A stretch of DNA of 64,000 nucleotides from NCBI RefSeq assembly GCF_000717715.1, contig NZ_JOAI01000005.1, positions 124,001 to 188,000 on the forward strand, read 5' to 3'. The notes beneath the pieces were generated by a model. That model saw only the letters and a list, made by a program, of their open reading frames with translations. It did no database searches and had not been told where the DNA came from. The DNA comes from Streptomyces sp. NRRL B-24484. Lineage in GTDB: Bacteria; Actinomycetota; Actinomycetes; Streptomycetales; Streptomycetaceae. Position numbers and translations under genes: made by a program. This document shows positions 1 through 10,583 of the stretch, piece by piece. The stretch's first letter is position 1; the number at the start of each line of letters is the position of its first letter.

Positions 1-210
1 TACACCTTCCTCGGCCGCACCCCCGGCGAGCGGTTCACCGCCGACGTCCGGATGCAGTCCACCGCCTACGACGTCCCGGCCGGCCACCGCCTCGCCCTGG
101 TCGTGGACGGCGTCGACCCCCTCTACATCACCCACAACCCGGCCCTCGCCACCCTCACCTTCGGCTCCCCGGCCGACGACCCGTCCTGGGTCTCGGTGCC
201 CTTGAAGTAG
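1..210 (+). CDS. CocE/NonD-type hydrolase, C-terminal fragment (X-Pro dipeptidyl-peptidase family)
   Basis: An open frame enters from the left edge and stops with TAG at 208-210, giving 69 visible residues. The segment (FTADVRMQSTAYDVPAGHRL, then ALVVDG, DPLYI, LTFG) reads like the end of the beta-jellyroll domain that closes CocE/PepX-type serine hydrolases, which cleave acyl or X-Pro bonds. The catalytic alpha/beta-hydrolase part would lie upstream of the window, so substrate and exact family cannot be judged. The short S/T-poor tail SWVSVPLK is typical of the domain end. Convergent with the ROK kinase at 379-1479. Confidence 0.6.
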   Translation, partial: YTFLGRTPGERFTADVRMQSTAYDVPAGHRLALVVDGVDPLYITHNPALATLTFGSPADDPSWVSVPLK

Positions 211-222
211 GGGGCGAATCCA

Positions 223-362
223 CAGGGGCGCGTGGGGCACCTCCCGGCCGAAGGCCGGGGGAGAACTGCGCAATGCGGATGGGGGCTCGCCGTACGGACC
301 ACGGCCTAGCCCGAATTCGTCACGATGCCCGATCCCGGACTGCGCGGTTCCCCGCGCCCCTG
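223..362. repeat. Inverted pair of GGGGCGCG-type intergenic repeats
   Basis: CAGGGGCGCGTGGGG (223-237) faces its near-complement TCCCCGCGCCCCTG (349-362) across the gap between two convergent genes. Similar G-rich words recur at 16641, 16690 and 47965. Short intergenic repeats built on AGGGGCGCGGGGAAC are common in Streptomyces. Here the pair could also fold as a long-range hairpin at the convergent gene ends. Confidence 0.5.
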
Positions 363-378
363 AGGTGCCCTTCCGGTG

Positions 379-1479
379 TCAGGAGAATCGCTTCCGCCGC
401 TTGACGGTGCGGAAGCGGCGGGCCACCTGGCGGGCCAGGTCCGCGGCGCCGACCAGGCCGGCCTCGTTGCCGAGGGCCGCGTGCACGATGCCGGCCTCCG
501 GCCGGAACCCGCGGCCGGTCAGGGTGCGCCTGAAGGCGTCCTGGGCCGGCCCGAGCAGCAGGTCGCCGGCCTCGGAGACGCCGCCGCCGACGACAAACCG
601 TCCGGGGTCGAGGGCGGCGGCGAGGTTGGCGATGCCGACGCCCAGCCAGTGGCCGACCTCGTAGAGGAGTTCCACCGCGACGGCGTCGCCCTCCCGGGCG
701 GCCTCGGTGACCAGCGGCCCGGTGATGCCCTCCGCGGTGCCGCCGGCCCGGGCGAGCAGCGGCTGGACGACCGGCGACTCCTCGGCGACCAGCCCGCGCG
801 CCTCGCGGACCAGCGCGTTGCCGGAGGAGTACTGCTCCCAGCAGCCGCGGTTGCCGCACGGGCAGCGGTGCCCGCCGGGCACCACCTGCATGTGGCCGAA
901 CTCGCCCGCCAGGCCGTACTTCCCGCGGTCGACGAAGCCGTCCCGGACGACCGCACCGCCGATGCCGGTGCCCAGGGTGATCATCACCATGTGGTCCTCG
1001 CCGCGGCCGGCGCCGAACCGCCACTCGGCCCAGGCGGCCGCGTTGGCGTCGTTCTCCACCAGCACCGGGAAGCGCAGCCGCTCGCTGAGCGCCTCCTGCA
1101 ACGGCTCGTCGCGCCAGTTGAGGTGGGGGGCGAAGAGCACCCTGGAGCGGTCGGCGTCCACCCAGCCGGCGGCGCCGACGCCGACGGCGTGCACGTCGTG
1201 CTTGTCGGCGAGCTGCAGCACCAGGTCGACGATGACGTCCTCCACCACGGTGGGGCTCTTGCTCTTGTGCGGGGTCTCGGTGCGGACGCGGTCCAGCACC
1301 CGGCCCTCGCCGTCGACCACGCCGGCCACCACCTTGGTGCCGCCGATGTCCACGCCGATGGTGGGCAGCCGCAGCACCCCGGCCGGCAGGGCGCGCCGGC
1401 GGCGGTCGGCGCTGCGCGGCCCGAGGCCGAACAGGGTGGGCAGGACGGCCGGCCGCTGGGTGCTGTGCGGGCTGGTCAC
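379..1479 (-). CDS. ROK-family sugar kinase (glucokinase-like)
   Basis: A 366-residue ROK protein that would phosphorylate a hexose (glucose or another sugar) with ATP in the cytoplasm. Visible motifs are the phosphate loop IGVDIGGTK near residues 40-48, the sugar-binding ENDANAAAWAEW, a second phosphate motif TLGTGIGGAVV, and the ROK zinc-binding signature H-R-CPCGNRGCWEQYSSG. There is no N-terminal winged helix, so it is a kinase and not a ROK repressor. It is longer than the usual ~315 residues because of a ~38-residue basic, Pro-rich N-terminal extension starting at a GTG with GAAGGAG about 11 nt upstream; a later start is possible. It stands alone, divergent from the esterase gene. Confidence 0.85.
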   Translation of the reverse strand: MTSPHSTQRPAVLPTLFGLGPRSADRRRRALPAGVLRLPTIGVDIGGTKVVAGVVDGEGRVLDRVRTETPHKSKSPTVVEDVIVDLVLQLADKHDVHAVGVGAAGWVDADRSRVLFAPHLNWRDEPLQEALSERLRFPVLVENDANAAAWAEWRFGAGRGEDHMVMITLGTGIGGAVVRDGFVDRGKYGLAGEFGHMQVVPGGHRCPCGNRGCWEQYSSGNALVREARGLVAEESPVVQPLLARAGGTAEGITGPLVTEAAREGDAVAVELLYEVGHWLGVGIANLAAALDPGRFVVGGGVSEAGDLLLGPAQDAFRRTLTGRGFRPEAGIVHAALGNEAGLVGAADLARQVARRFRTVKRRKRFS

Positions 1480-1654
1480 GGGGGCGGTGGCTCCTTCGGG
1501 TCGGACGGCGGGGGCGCCGGGGCTCTCCCCGCCATCCTCCCGCGTCCGGCGGCGCCCGCGGGGCCCGCTCCGTGCGCGAGGACGACTGCCAGCGAATCCT
1601 CATCCGAATGACCGCAGGTGCTGCCCCGTTCGAGGGATTCGGTCAGGGGGCTGG

Positions 1655-1724
1655 CAAACTGGGCTGGGCCGCGCGGGGGATTCACATGGAAACGTGATGT
1701 TCCTCTCAGGTTCTGCCCAGTTTG
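1655..1724. promoter_or_regulatory. Inverted repeat in the divergent ROK kinase/esterase intergenic region
   Basis: The 345-nt gap 1480-1824 holds no gene. CAAACTGGGC (1655-1664) is exactly complementary to GCCCAGTTTG (1715-1724), 50 nt apart. A second imperfect pair, GGAACCG/CGGTTTCC, follows at about 1730-1749, close to the esterase start. These may be operator half-sites for one of the two divergent genes. No convincing -35/-10 pair was identified. Confidence 0.35.
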
Positions 1725-1824
1725 GGTTGGAACCGAACTGCGGTTTCCATCTGTCTGATCACATCGGAACGTGCACGGGCGAGCGGGGGCCCGGGCTGCC
1801 AGCGACCCGGATACGAGAGCCTTA

Positions 1825-2937
1825 ATGCAACTGACCGGAACACCCTTCCTGATCGTCACGATCGTGCTCGTGCCGCTCTCCGTCGCGGCGGTGCTGCTGC
1901 TGTGGGGCAGGGTGCGCGGGCCGAAGCCGGTCCAGGTGCTGTCCAGACTGGTGATGATCCTGTTCTGCCAGGTGACGGCCGTCACCATGGTGTTCGTCAT
2001 GGTCAACAACGCCAACCTGATCTACGGCAACTGGGACGACCTGCTGGGCACCGGCAACCACGTCCGTTCGGTTCCGCAGGTGCAGGCCGAGGGTCCCGGG
2101 CACGACGCCAAGTCGGAGCCCAAGGTGCTGCAGCAGTTCAAGGGCGTGGACGACCCGATGGTGCCGAAGGACGTCCAGCGCACCGACCTGAAGGGCCAAC
2201 TGTCCGGCGTGGACGGCGAGGTGCTGGTCTGGCTGCCGCCGCAGTACAACGAGCCGGCCTACAAGGACAGGACCTTCCCGGTGGTGGAGCTGATCCCGGG
2301 CTTCCCCGGCTCCTCCAGCACCTGGTACGGCACCCTCAAGGTGTCCGAGCAGCTGAAGCCGCTGATGAAGGAGGGCAAGGTCGCGCCCTTCATCCTGGTC
2401 TCGCCGCGCACGCTGCTGCTCGGCCGCAGCACCGACACCGGCTGCGCCGACGTGCCCGGCAAGGTGAACGCCGACACCTGGCTCTCCCGGGACGTGCCGA
2501 AGATGGTGCTCGACAACTTCCGCGCCGACACCTCGGCCGACCGCTGGGCGGTGGCCGGCTACTCGGCCGGCGGCCACTGCGCCGCCAAGCTGGCGCTGGA
2601 GCACCCGGACCGCTACCGCGCCGGCATCAGCCTCTCCGGCTACAACGACCCGGCCGCCGAGGCGGACTCGCTGACGGCCAAGAACCCGCAGCTGCGCGAG
2701 GCCTCGAACCCGCTGAACATCCTGCGCAAGGCGGCCCAGCCGCCGAAGACCTCGCTGTACGTCAGCGGCAACAGGGGCGACGGCTACGAGGGCGGCCTGG
2801 CCCTCCAGCAGGCGGCGAAGGCGCCGACCAACGTGACCGTGGTGGAGACCACCGGCCCGCACGCGGTCGACGTGTGGAAGCCGCTGCTGCCGAAGGCCTT
2901 CACCTGGCTGACCGGGATCATCCCGGCCCAGCACTGA
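1825..2937 (+). CDS. Membrane-anchored alpha/beta-hydrolase (esterase D/antigen 85-like)
   Basis: A 370-residue protein with two N-terminal membrane segments (about residues 7-26 and 38-58) followed by an extracytoplasmic esterase domain. The nucleophile elbow is GYSAGGHCAAK (G-x-S-x-G). The late His is probably in TTGPHAVDVW and an acid residue lies between. Just after the second membrane helix is NWDDLLGTGN, a motif shared with the paralogue at 37700-38839. ATG 1825 was chosen because the hydrophobic segment starts immediately after it and GAGAG sits about 6 nt upstream; an in-frame ATG at 1771 would add 18 non-hydrophobic residues. Substrate unknown; the family includes mycolyl-transferase-like and putative esterase proteins. 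Confidence 0.75.
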   Translation: MQLTGTPFLIVTIVLVPLSVAAVLLLWGRVRGPKPVQVLSRLVMILFCQVTAVTMVFVMVNNANLIYGNWDDLLGTGNHVRSVPQVQAEGPGHDAKSEPKVLQQFKGVDDPMVPKDVQRTDLKGQLSGVDGEVLVWLPPQYNEPAYKDRTFPVVELIPGFPGSSSTWYGTLKVSEQLKPLMKEGKVAPFILVSPRTLLLGRSTDTGCADVPGKVNADTWLSRDVPKMVLDNFRADTSADRWAVAGYSAGGHCAAKLALEHPDRYRAGISLSGYNDPAAEADSLTAKNPQLREASNPLNILRKAAQPPKTSLYVSGNRGDGYEGGLALQQAAKAPTNVTVVETTGPHAVDVWKPLLPKAFTWLTGIIPAQH

Positions 2938-2944
2938 CGCACCG

Positions 2945-2995
2945 ACGCCGACGGGCCGTCCCCTCCCCCTGCGGGAGCGGACGGCCCGTCGGCGT
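2945..2995. terminator. Bidirectional hairpin terminator
   Basis: A perfect 17-bp stem (2945-2961 with 2979-2995) and 17-nt loop lie 7 nt after the esterase stop and 36 nt before the pucR stop. The genes converge, so it can serve both. There is no T-run, as is usual in this GC-rich group. Confidence 0.8.
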
Positions 2996-3031
2996 TCCGG
3001 GCGGCGGCCGGCAGTTGTCGGCGACGGTCCG

Positions 3032-4615
3032 TCAGGCGAGTTCCAGCGCCAGGTAGAAGTCCACCCGGTCCTCCAGCCGGGACAGGTCACGGCCGGTCAG
3101 CTCCTCGATCCGGCCGATCCGGTAGCGGAGCGTGTTGACGTGCACGTGCAGCTGGGCCGCGCAGCGCGTCCAGGAGCCGTCGGAGCGCAGGAAGGCCTCC
3201 AGGGTGCGCACCAGGTCGGCTTGGTGCTCCAGGTCGTAGGCGATGACCTTGTCGAGCAGGCGGCTGCGGAAGGCCCGGCGGACCTCGTCGGGGACGGCGG
3301 CGAGCAGCAGCACGTGCGAGGCGAGCTCCTCCGGCCCGGCCACGCAGACCCGGCCGACCCGGGCGGCGGCGATCCGGCGGGCGTGCCGGGCCTCCTCCAG
3401 GGCGCCGCGCAGGCCGTCGGCCTCGCTGGCGGGGGCGGAGACGCCCACGGTGATCCGTCCCTCGGAGCCGAGTCCGGCCTCCAGCGGGGCCAGCAGTTCG
3501 CGCAGCGCGTCCGCGGGGACGGCGGTGCCGGGGGCGGGCATCACCACCACCGCGCCACTGCCGGCGCCGGCGACCAGGGCCCGGTCGGTGGCGTCGGTGA
3601 GCGCCTCCTCCAGGACGGCGCGGACGGTGCCGTCGGGCAGGCCGGTGCCCTCGGCCGAGAGGATCAGCCAGGACTCGGCCGTCTCGGGGCGGCCGCCCTC
3701 GTACTTGGCGGCCATCGTGGCGGAGGCCTGCAGGGCGCGGGAGATCTCCAGCGGGTCGGCGTCCCGACGGAGCAGGGTGAGCACCTCGTCGGCGATCCGG
3801 CGGCGCAGCCGGCGGCCCTCGTCGCGGCGGGTGCGCTCGGCGGCCACCAGCCGGGCGAGGTTCTCGGCGAGCTGCTGACGCTTGGCCGTCCACTCGGTGA
3901 CGTCGCCGGCGACCACGAGCAGCCAGTCGGCGAGCGGGGCCTCGGCACCCGGGTCGGCGGCGGCGGGCAGCAGCGAGTAGGAGCCGACCGCGAGGCGGGC
4001 GCGGTGCGGCGGGCGGCGGCGCTGGCGCTGGGCGGCGAGGTGGGCGCGGACGAGCTGGTCGCGGTCCTCGGCGGAGAGCCGGTCGGCCGGGCCGGCGACC
4101 ACCCGGCCGGTGGGGGTGATCACCCAGCAGTCGAGGTCGAGGTCGCCGCCGAGCAGGTCGAGCACGGCGTCCAGGCCGCCGCCGCCGGCCGCGGAGACCA
4201 GCAGCCGGTGCCGGTCGACCAGGGCGGCGAGGTCGGCGGCCCGGTCGGCGGAGACCTGGCGGCCGATGTACTCGGCGACCGCGCCGAAGGCGACGTCGTC
4301 GGGCACCACGAGCAGCGGCATCCGGTGCCGGCGGCAGGCCTCGACCAGGTCCTCGGGGACGGGGCCGACCTCGGCCTCGCCGGCGGCCAGGGCGACCGCG
4401 CCGCCGGCCGCGATGGTGCGGACGAAGCGCTCGGAGTCGTCCGGGCCGGTGCGCCAGAGCATGCCGGTGAGCACGAGTTCGCCGCCGTGCAGGTAGCGGC
4501 CCGGGTCCTGGAGGTCGGTGGTCATCACACCGCTGACCTGCCGGTCGAGCTCTTCCTCGGCGGCGAGCAGCCGCAGCCGCGGGGCGCCGGGGGCGAGCAG
4601 GTCGCGGACACGCAT
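3032..4615 (-). CDS. pucR: PucR-family transcriptional regulator of purine catabolism
   Basis: A 527-residue regulator. The first ~125 residues match the PucR N-terminal ligand/sensor domain (VRDLLAPGAPRLRLLAAEEELDRQVSGV). The last ~65 residues are the PucR C-terminal helix-turn-helix: LEAFLRSDGSWTRCAAQLHV followed by HVNTLRYRIGRIEELTG. A GGDEF-like middle segment is usual for the family. It starts at ATG 4615 with AAGGAG 7 nt upstream. It is transcribed away from the xanthine dehydrogenase genes, which strongly suggests it senses a purine intermediate and controls them; in Bacillus, PucR is an allantoin-responsive activator. No TCAAC palindrome of the downstream allantoin/glyoxylate promoters is found at this promoter. 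Confidence 0.88.
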   Translation of the reverse strand: MRVRDLLAPGAPRLRLLAAEEELDRQVSGVMTTDLQDPGRYLHGGELVLTGMLWRTGPDDSERFVRTIAAGGAVALAAGEAEVGPVPEDLVEACRRHRMPLLVVPDDVAFGAVAEYIGRQVSADRAADLAALVDRHRLLVSAAGGGGLDAVLDLLGGDLDLDCWVITPTGRVVAGPADRLSAEDRDQLVRAHLAAQRQRRRPPHRARLAVGSYSLLPAAADPGAEAPLADWLLVVAGDVTEWTAKRQQLAENLARLVAAERTRRDEGRRLRRRIADEVLTLLRRDADPLEISRALQASATMAAKYEGGRPETAESWLILSAEGTGLPDGTVRAVLEEALTDATDRALVAGAGSGAVVVMPAPGTAVPADALRELLAPLEAGLGSEGRITVGVSAPASEADGLRGALEEARHARRIAAARVGRVCVAGPEELASHVLLLAAVPDEVRRAFRSRLLDKVIAYDLEHQADLVRTLEAFLRSDGSWTRCAAQLHVHVNTLRYRIGRIEELTGRDLSRLEDRVDFYLALELA

Positions 4616-5028
4616 CCGCAGACTCCTTCGTGCTGGAGGGTGGGGGTCGGGTGGGTGTGGGGCCTCACAGTGTGCACCAGGTCGGCGGCCCTCGGCGGAA
4701 CGTCCCGCGCGCCCGGCCGGTCACGGGCCCGTCGCCTCGCCGTCACGGCCGGATTACGGTCGTAGGTGGCGGTAGGGAAACCGCTGGACTGGGCACTTGT
4801 CAGCCTTAGAGGAACGTACAGGATGCCGGGCGGGACCGGCGCGCGGGCTTCATGCCATCGGTGACTGCCAGTGGGCCCCGTCACAGCGGTTCACTGGCCA
4901 CACGCCACCGGAACACCCCGGTGACCGGAGCTCAACGCCGAGGCAACGAAGCGGTAGCAAGGTCCGAACACCGAGTTCGGGGCACTGTGCCCACTGTCCG
5001 GTTGGCGACGACTTGAGGAGACACCCGC
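4616..5028. promoter_or_regulatory. Divergent pucR / xdh promoter region
   Basis: 413 nt with no credible gene separate the pucR start (4615) and the xdh start (5029). This must hold the promoters of both units and is the expected site for PucR binding. A TTGTCA (about 4797) followed by TACAGG is visible but the spacer is only about 14 nt, so no promoter is called. GAGGAG lies 8 nt before the xdh ATG. Confidence 0.5.
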
Positions 5029-5912
5029 ATGGAGTTCCTTCGGCCCGCTACGTGGGACGAGGCGCTCGCGGCGAAGGCTGAGTACCCGACCGCGCTGCCC
5101 ATCTCCGGGGGCACGGACGTCATGGTCGAGATGAACTTCGACGTGCACCGGCCATCCGCGATTCTCGACCTGAACCGCATCGGCGACCTCGCCACCTGGT
5201 CGATCGACGGCGACACCGTGAGGCTGGGCGCCGCGGTTCCGTACAGCCGGATCATCGACGAGCTGTCCGGACCGCTGCCGGGCCTGGCGCTGGCGGCGCA
5301 CACCGTCGGCTCGCCGCAGATCCGCAACCGGGGCTCCGTGGGCGGCAACCTGGGTGCCGCCTCGCCCGCCGGCGACTCGCACCCGGCGCTGCTGGCCGCC
5401 GGCCGGGACGTCCTCGTGGAGGCGGCCTCGGTGCGCGGCACCCGGCTGATCCCGATCGACGACTTCTACACCGGCGTCAAGCGCAACTGCCTGGAGGCGG
5501 ACGAGCTGATCCGCGCCGTGCACATCCCGGCGGCGGACGGCCCGCAGCAGTTCTCCAAGATCGGCACCCGCAACGCGATGGTGATCGCGGTCTGCGCGTT
5601 CGGCTTCGCGCTGCACCCGAAGAGCCGCACGGTCGGCACCGGCATCGGCTCGGCCGCCCCCACTCCGCGCCGCGCGGTGGAGGCCGAGGAGTACCTGCGG
5701 GACGTGCTCGCCGAGCGCGGCCTGTGGGAGTCGGGCGACCTGCTCGGCACCGAGGTCATCCAGCGGTTCGGCGAGCTGGTCCGCGCCGCCGCGTCCCCGA
5801 TCGACGACGTCCGCGGCACCGCGGACTACCGGAAGCACGCGCTGGCCGTGATGGCCCGCCGCACGCTGACCTGGACCTGGAACGACTACAGCAAGCAGAT
5901 CAGGAGCGCGGC

Positions 5913-5916
<4 letters not shown>
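5029..5916 (+). CDS. xdhB: Xanthine dehydrogenase, FAD-binding subunit
   Basis: 295 residues; the FAD-binding medium subunit (CoxM/XdhB type) of a three-subunit molybdenum hydroxylase. It passes electrons from the 2Fe-2S protein to FAD and on to NAD or oxygen during oxidation of hypoxanthine/xanthine to urate. The FAD signatures are GGTDVMVEM near residues 26-34 and TVGSPQIRNRGSVGGNLGAA with SPAGDSHPALLAAG near 88-125. First gene of a tight operon; its TGA overlaps the next ATG by 4 bp. Start ATG 5029 has GAGGAG 8 nt upstream. Confidence 0.9.
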
Positions 5917-6394
<478 letters not shown>

Positions 6395-6398
<4 letters not shown>

Positions 6399-8758
6399 GC
6401 GGCACCCGCACCATCCAGGGCCAGAAGAACCTGCAGAACATCCACCAGGCGAGCAAGGACGGCATCGGCGGCTCCCCGCTGCGCCCGGACGGCACCCTGA
6501 AGGTCAAGGGCGAGTTCGCCTACTCCTCGGACATGTGGCACGAGGACATGCTCTGGGGCATGGCGCTGCGCTCGCCGCACCCGCGGGCCAACATCCTGTC
6601 GGTGGACGTCTCCGAGGCGCTCAAGGTGCCCGGCGTGCACGCGGTGCTGACCCACGACGACATCCCCGGCTCCAAGTACTACGGCCTGGAGATCCAGGAC
6701 CAGCCGGCGCTCGCGATCGACAAGGTCCGCTACCACGGCGAGGCGATCGCCCTGGTCGCCGCGGACCACCCGGAGACGGCCCGCCGCGCGGTGAAGAAGA
6801 TCAAGGTCGAGTACGAGGTGCTCACCCCGATCACCACCGAGGAGCAGTGCCTCGACCCGGAGACGTACGGCTACGTGCACGAGCCGCACGAGTACAAGTC
6901 GCACGGCTCCGGCAACATCTGCCACAGCCAGAAGCTGGTCTCCGGCGGCGGTGTGACCGACGAGATCCGCGCCACGGCGGACGTGATCGTCAAGGGCACC
7001 TACGAGGTCGGCATGCAGGACCAGGCCTTCCTCGGCCCGGAGTCCGGCCTCGCGGTGCCCGCCGAGGACGGCGGCGTCGACCTCTACATCGCCACCCAGT
7101 GGCTGCACGTGGACCGCCAGCAGATGGCGCCGGTGCTGGCCCTGCCGGAGGAGAAGGTCCGGCTCACGCTGGCCGGCGTCGGCGGCGCCTTCGGCGGACG
7201 CGAGGACCTGTCGATGCAGATCCACGCCTGCCTGCTGGCGCTGCACACCGGCAAGCCCGTCAAGATCGTGTACTCCCGCGACGAGTCCTTCTTCGGCCAC
7301 GTGCACCGCCACCCGGCGAAGATGACCTACGAGCACGGCGCCACCCGGGACGGCAAGCTGGTCTTCGCCGACTGCCGGATCGTGCTGGACGGCGGCGCGT
7401 ACGCCTCCGCCTCCCCCGCGGTGGTCGGCAACGCCGCCTCGCTGGGCCACGGCCCGTACGTGATCCCGAACGTGCGGATGGAGGCGATCGCCCTCTACTC
7501 CAACAACCCGAGCTGCGGCGCGATGCGCGGCTTCGGCGCGGTGCAGGCCTGCTTCGGCTACGAGTCGCAGATGGACAAGCTGGCCGTCGAACTGGGCATG
7601 GACCCGGTGGAGCTGCGCCAGATCAACGCCGTCACCCAGGGCGACTTCATGCCGACCGGCCAGGAGATCGACGCACCGGCCCCGGTGGCCGAACTGCTGC
7701 AGCGGGTCAAGGACATGCCGCTGCCGCCGCCGCTGGACCTGGAGGACCTGGACGTGCGCACCCTGCCCGGTGCACTGTCCAACACCTCGCACGGCGAGGG
7801 CATCGTCCGCGGCATCGGCTACTCGGTCGGCATCAAGAACGTCGGCTTCTCCGAGGGCTTCGACGACTACTCCACCGCCCGGGTCCGCCTGGAGGTGATC
7901 GGCGGCGAGCCGGTCGCCATGGTGCACACCGCGATGGCCGAGGTCGGCCAGGGCGGCGTCACCGTGCACGCCCAGATCGCCCGCACCGAGCTCGGCGTCG
8001 AGCAGGTCACCATCCACCCGGCCAACACCGAGGTCGGCTCGGCCGGCTCCACCTCCGCCTCCCGGCAGACGTACATGACCGGCGGCGCGGTGAAGCTGGC
8101 CGCCGAGGCGGTCAAGCAGGCGCTGATCGAGAAGGGCCGGCGCCGCTACGGCTGGGAGCACAAGGACATCACCCTGGTCGGCGGCAAGGTCGTCTCCGAG
8201 GCCGGCGGCGTGCTCGTCCCCATGGTCGACCTGCTCGGCGACGAGGCGATCGACCTGACCCGCGAGCACCACCACCGGCCGACCGTGCCGTTCGACAAGG
8301 AGACCGGCCAGGGCTTCGGCCACGTCCAGTACACCTTCTGTGCCAACCGCGCGGTGGTCGACGTGGACGTGGAGCTCGGCCTGGTCAAGGTGGTCGAGCT
8401 GACCGCGGCCCAGGACGTCGGCAAGGCGCTGAACCCGCTCTCGGTGATCGGCCAGATCCAGGGCGGCTGCACCCAGGCGCTCGGCCTCGCCGTGATGGAG
8501 GAGATCGTCGTCAAGGACGGCAAGGTGCGCAACGCCTCCTTCACCGACTACCTGATCCCCACCATCCTGGACACCCCGCCGATCCCGGTGGACATGCTGG
8601 AACTCCCCGACCCGAACGCCCCGTACGGGCTGCGCGGCGTCGGCGAGGCCCCCACCGTGTCGGCCACCCCGTCGATCGTCGCGGCGATCCGCAACGCCAC
8701 CGGCCTCGCCCTCAACCGGGTGCCGGTCCGGCCGGAGCACCTCACCGGGACGCTCTAG
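6395..8758 (+). CDS. xdhC-like large subunit (xdhD): Xanthine dehydrogenase, molybdopterin-binding subunit
   Basis: 787 residues; the large catalytic subunit that holds the Mo-pterin cofactor and hydroxylates the purine. Typical segments are GVGGAFGGRED, the arginine-bearing AMRGFGAVQACFGYE, the cofactor-contacting GQGGVTVHAQIA and SASRQTYMTGGA, and the C-terminal catalytic glutamate in RGVGEAPTVSA. The start overlaps the 2Fe-2S gene by 4 bp. The three subunits sit in FAD / 2Fe-2S / Mo order as in other actinomycete xdh operons. Substrate assignment to xanthine rests on neighbours: PucR, a purine permease, XdhC and the urate pathway downstream. Another purine or a nicotinate-like substrate cannot be excluded from the sequence alone. 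Confidence 0.88.
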
Positions 8759-9018
8759 CCACACCGCGCAGGACCTCCCCGGGGCGGCGACACGTCTTCC
8801 CCGCCGCCCCGGGGGCGCACCACAACTCCACACACCGGATGTGCTCCACCCGCTGCTCCACCCACGCCGGGGCCCGGCAGCGGCACGCACCACCCCCTCC
8901 GGTACGCGGACCCCCGCGTACCGCCGTGAGTCGAACAGTCCCCCTGTGCCTACCTCCCACAGCCTGGCATTCAGGTCGGCTCGCCCACCCCAATCCCCTT
9001 TGAACCTTGGGAGTGGAC

Positions 9019-10497
9019 ATGACCCGGATCCCCACAGAGCCCGGTACCACTGAAGACAGACCTGCCACCGGCGACGCCCTCACGCCGCCGGTCGTCACCC
9101 CGAAGAGCCCGCTGGACGCGTACTTCAAGATCTCGGCCCGGGGCTCGACCCTCGCGACCGAGCTCCGGGGCGGCGTCACCACCTTCATGGCGATGGCCTA
9201 CATCGTCCTGCTCAACCCGATCATCCTGAGCGGGGCGGACGTCAACGGCGTCAAGCTCGACCATTCCGCGCTGACGACCGCGACCGCGCTCGCCGCCGCG
9301 GTGACCACGATCCTGATGGGCGTGGTCGGCAACGTCCCGCTGGCCCTCGCCGCCGGACTCAGCGTCTCCGGCGCCATCTCCGCACTCGTCGTGCCGCACA
9401 CCACCTGGCCGCAGGCCTTCGGCCTGTGCGTGATCTACGGCCTGCTGATCGTCCTGCTGGTGGTCTCCGGACTCCGCGAGAAGATCATGAACGGCATTCC
9501 GCTGCCGCTCAAGCACGCCATCACCATCGGCATCGGCCTGTTCGTCGCCATCATCGGCCTCTACAAGGCCGGCTTCGTGCACACCGGCGGTCCCACCCCG
9601 CTCTCGCTCGGCCCCTTCGGCGAGCTGGCCGGCTGGCCCGTGCTGATCTTCTCGCTCACCCTGCTGACGATCTTCGTGCTGCTGGCCCGCAACGTCCGCG
9701 GCGCCATCCTGATCGGCATCGCCGGCGGCACCGCCCTCGCCGTGATCGTCAACGCGGTCGCCGACCTGCCGGCGAAGACCTGGGCCAACTCCGCCCCGGT
9801 GTGGCCGGGCAGCCCGGTCGCCGCCCCGGACTTCAGCCTGTTCGGCCACGTCGACCTGTTCGGTGCCTTCACCGGCAAGGGCATGGGCGCGATCAGTGCC
9901 TCGGTCGCCGTCTTCACCCTGGTGCTGGCCGGCTTCTTCGACGCGATGGCCACCATCATCGGCGTCGGCACCGAGGCCGGGCTGGCGGACAAGAAGGGCC
10001 GGATGCCCGGCCTGTCGAAGGCCCTGTTCATCGACGGTGCCGGCGGCGCGGTCGGCGGTGTGGTCGGCGCCTCCGGCCAGACCGTCTTCGTGGAGTCCGC
10101 CACCGGCGTCGGCGACGGCGCCCGGACGGGCCTCGCCTCCACCGTGACCGGTCTGTTCTTCGCCGCGATGCTGTTCTTCTCGCCGATCGCCGGCATCGTC
10201 CCGGTCGAGGTCGCCGCGGCGGCCCTGGTCGTCATCGGCTCGATGATGATGAGCCAGGCCCGGCACATCGACTGGTCCGACCGCGAGGTCGCCATCCCGG
10301 CCTTCCTCACCTGCGTCCTGATGCCGTTCACCTACAGCATCACCGCCGGTGTCGCGGCGGGCGTCATCTCCTACACCGTGATCAAGGCCGGCACCGGCAA
10401 GTGGCGCGAGCCCGGCCCGCTGATGTGGATCCTCACCGCGGTCTTCGTCGTCTACTTCGCGCTCACACCCGTCAAGGCGTGGCTAGGCGTGCACTGA
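9019..10497 (+). CDS. NCS2-family purine permease (AzgA type)
   Basis: 492 residues with about 12-14 membrane segments. The opening RGGVTTFMAMAYIVLLNPII and the later GFFDAMATIIGVGTEAGL, GASGQTVFVESATGVGDGAR and PIAGIVPVEVAAAALVVIGS are typical of AzgA/PbuG-like proton symporters for adenine, guanine or hypoxanthine. ATG 9019 is preferred over an in-frame TTG at 9007 because GGGAG lies 5-6 nt before it. It sits between xdh and xdhC, so it probably imports the substrate of this pathway. Confidence 0.87.
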   Translation: MTRIPTEPGTTEDRPATGDALTPPVVTPKSPLDAYFKISARGSTLATELRGGVTTFMAMAYIVLLNPIILSGADVNGVKLDHSALTTATALAAAVTTILMGVVGNVPLALAAGLSVSGAISALVVPHTTWPQAFGLCVIYGLLIVLLVVSGLREKIMNGIPLPLKHAITIGIGLFVAIIGLYKAGFVHTGGPTPLSLGPFGELAGWPVLIFSLTLLTIFVLLARNVRGAILIGIAGGTALAVIVNAVADLPAKTWANSAPVWPGSPVAAPDFSLFGHVDLFGAFTGKGMGAISASVAVFTLVLAGFFDAMATIIGVGTEAGLADKKGRMPGLSKALFIDGAGGAVGGVVGASGQTVFVESATGVGDGARTGLASTVTGLFFAAMLFFSPIAGIVPVEVAAAALVVIGSMMMSQARHIDWSDREVAIPAFLTCVLMPFTYSITAGVAAGVISYTVIKAGTGKWREPGPLMWILTAVFVVYFALTPVKAWLGVH

Positions 10498-10502
10498 CCG
10501 CC

Positions 10503-10541
10503 CGGCCGCCGTGCGGGCGCCCCGCTCCCGCACGGCGGCCG
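10503..10541. terminator. Hairpin between permease and xdhC
   Basis: A perfect 15-bp stem (10503-10517 with 10527-10541) with a 9-nt loop starts 5 nt after the permease stop. It would end or attenuate the permease transcript before xdhC. Confidence 0.7.
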
Positions 10542-10583
10542 ACCCCGTTCCCCCGTTACCCTCGTGCTGAGGAGCACCCACCC

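Noticed and set aside
376..1611. Plus-strand frame of 411 residues antisense to the ROK kinase
   Set aside because: Low-complexity Gly/Ala/Asp/Val composition typical of antisense frames in GC-rich genes; the minus frame has intact ROK motifs.
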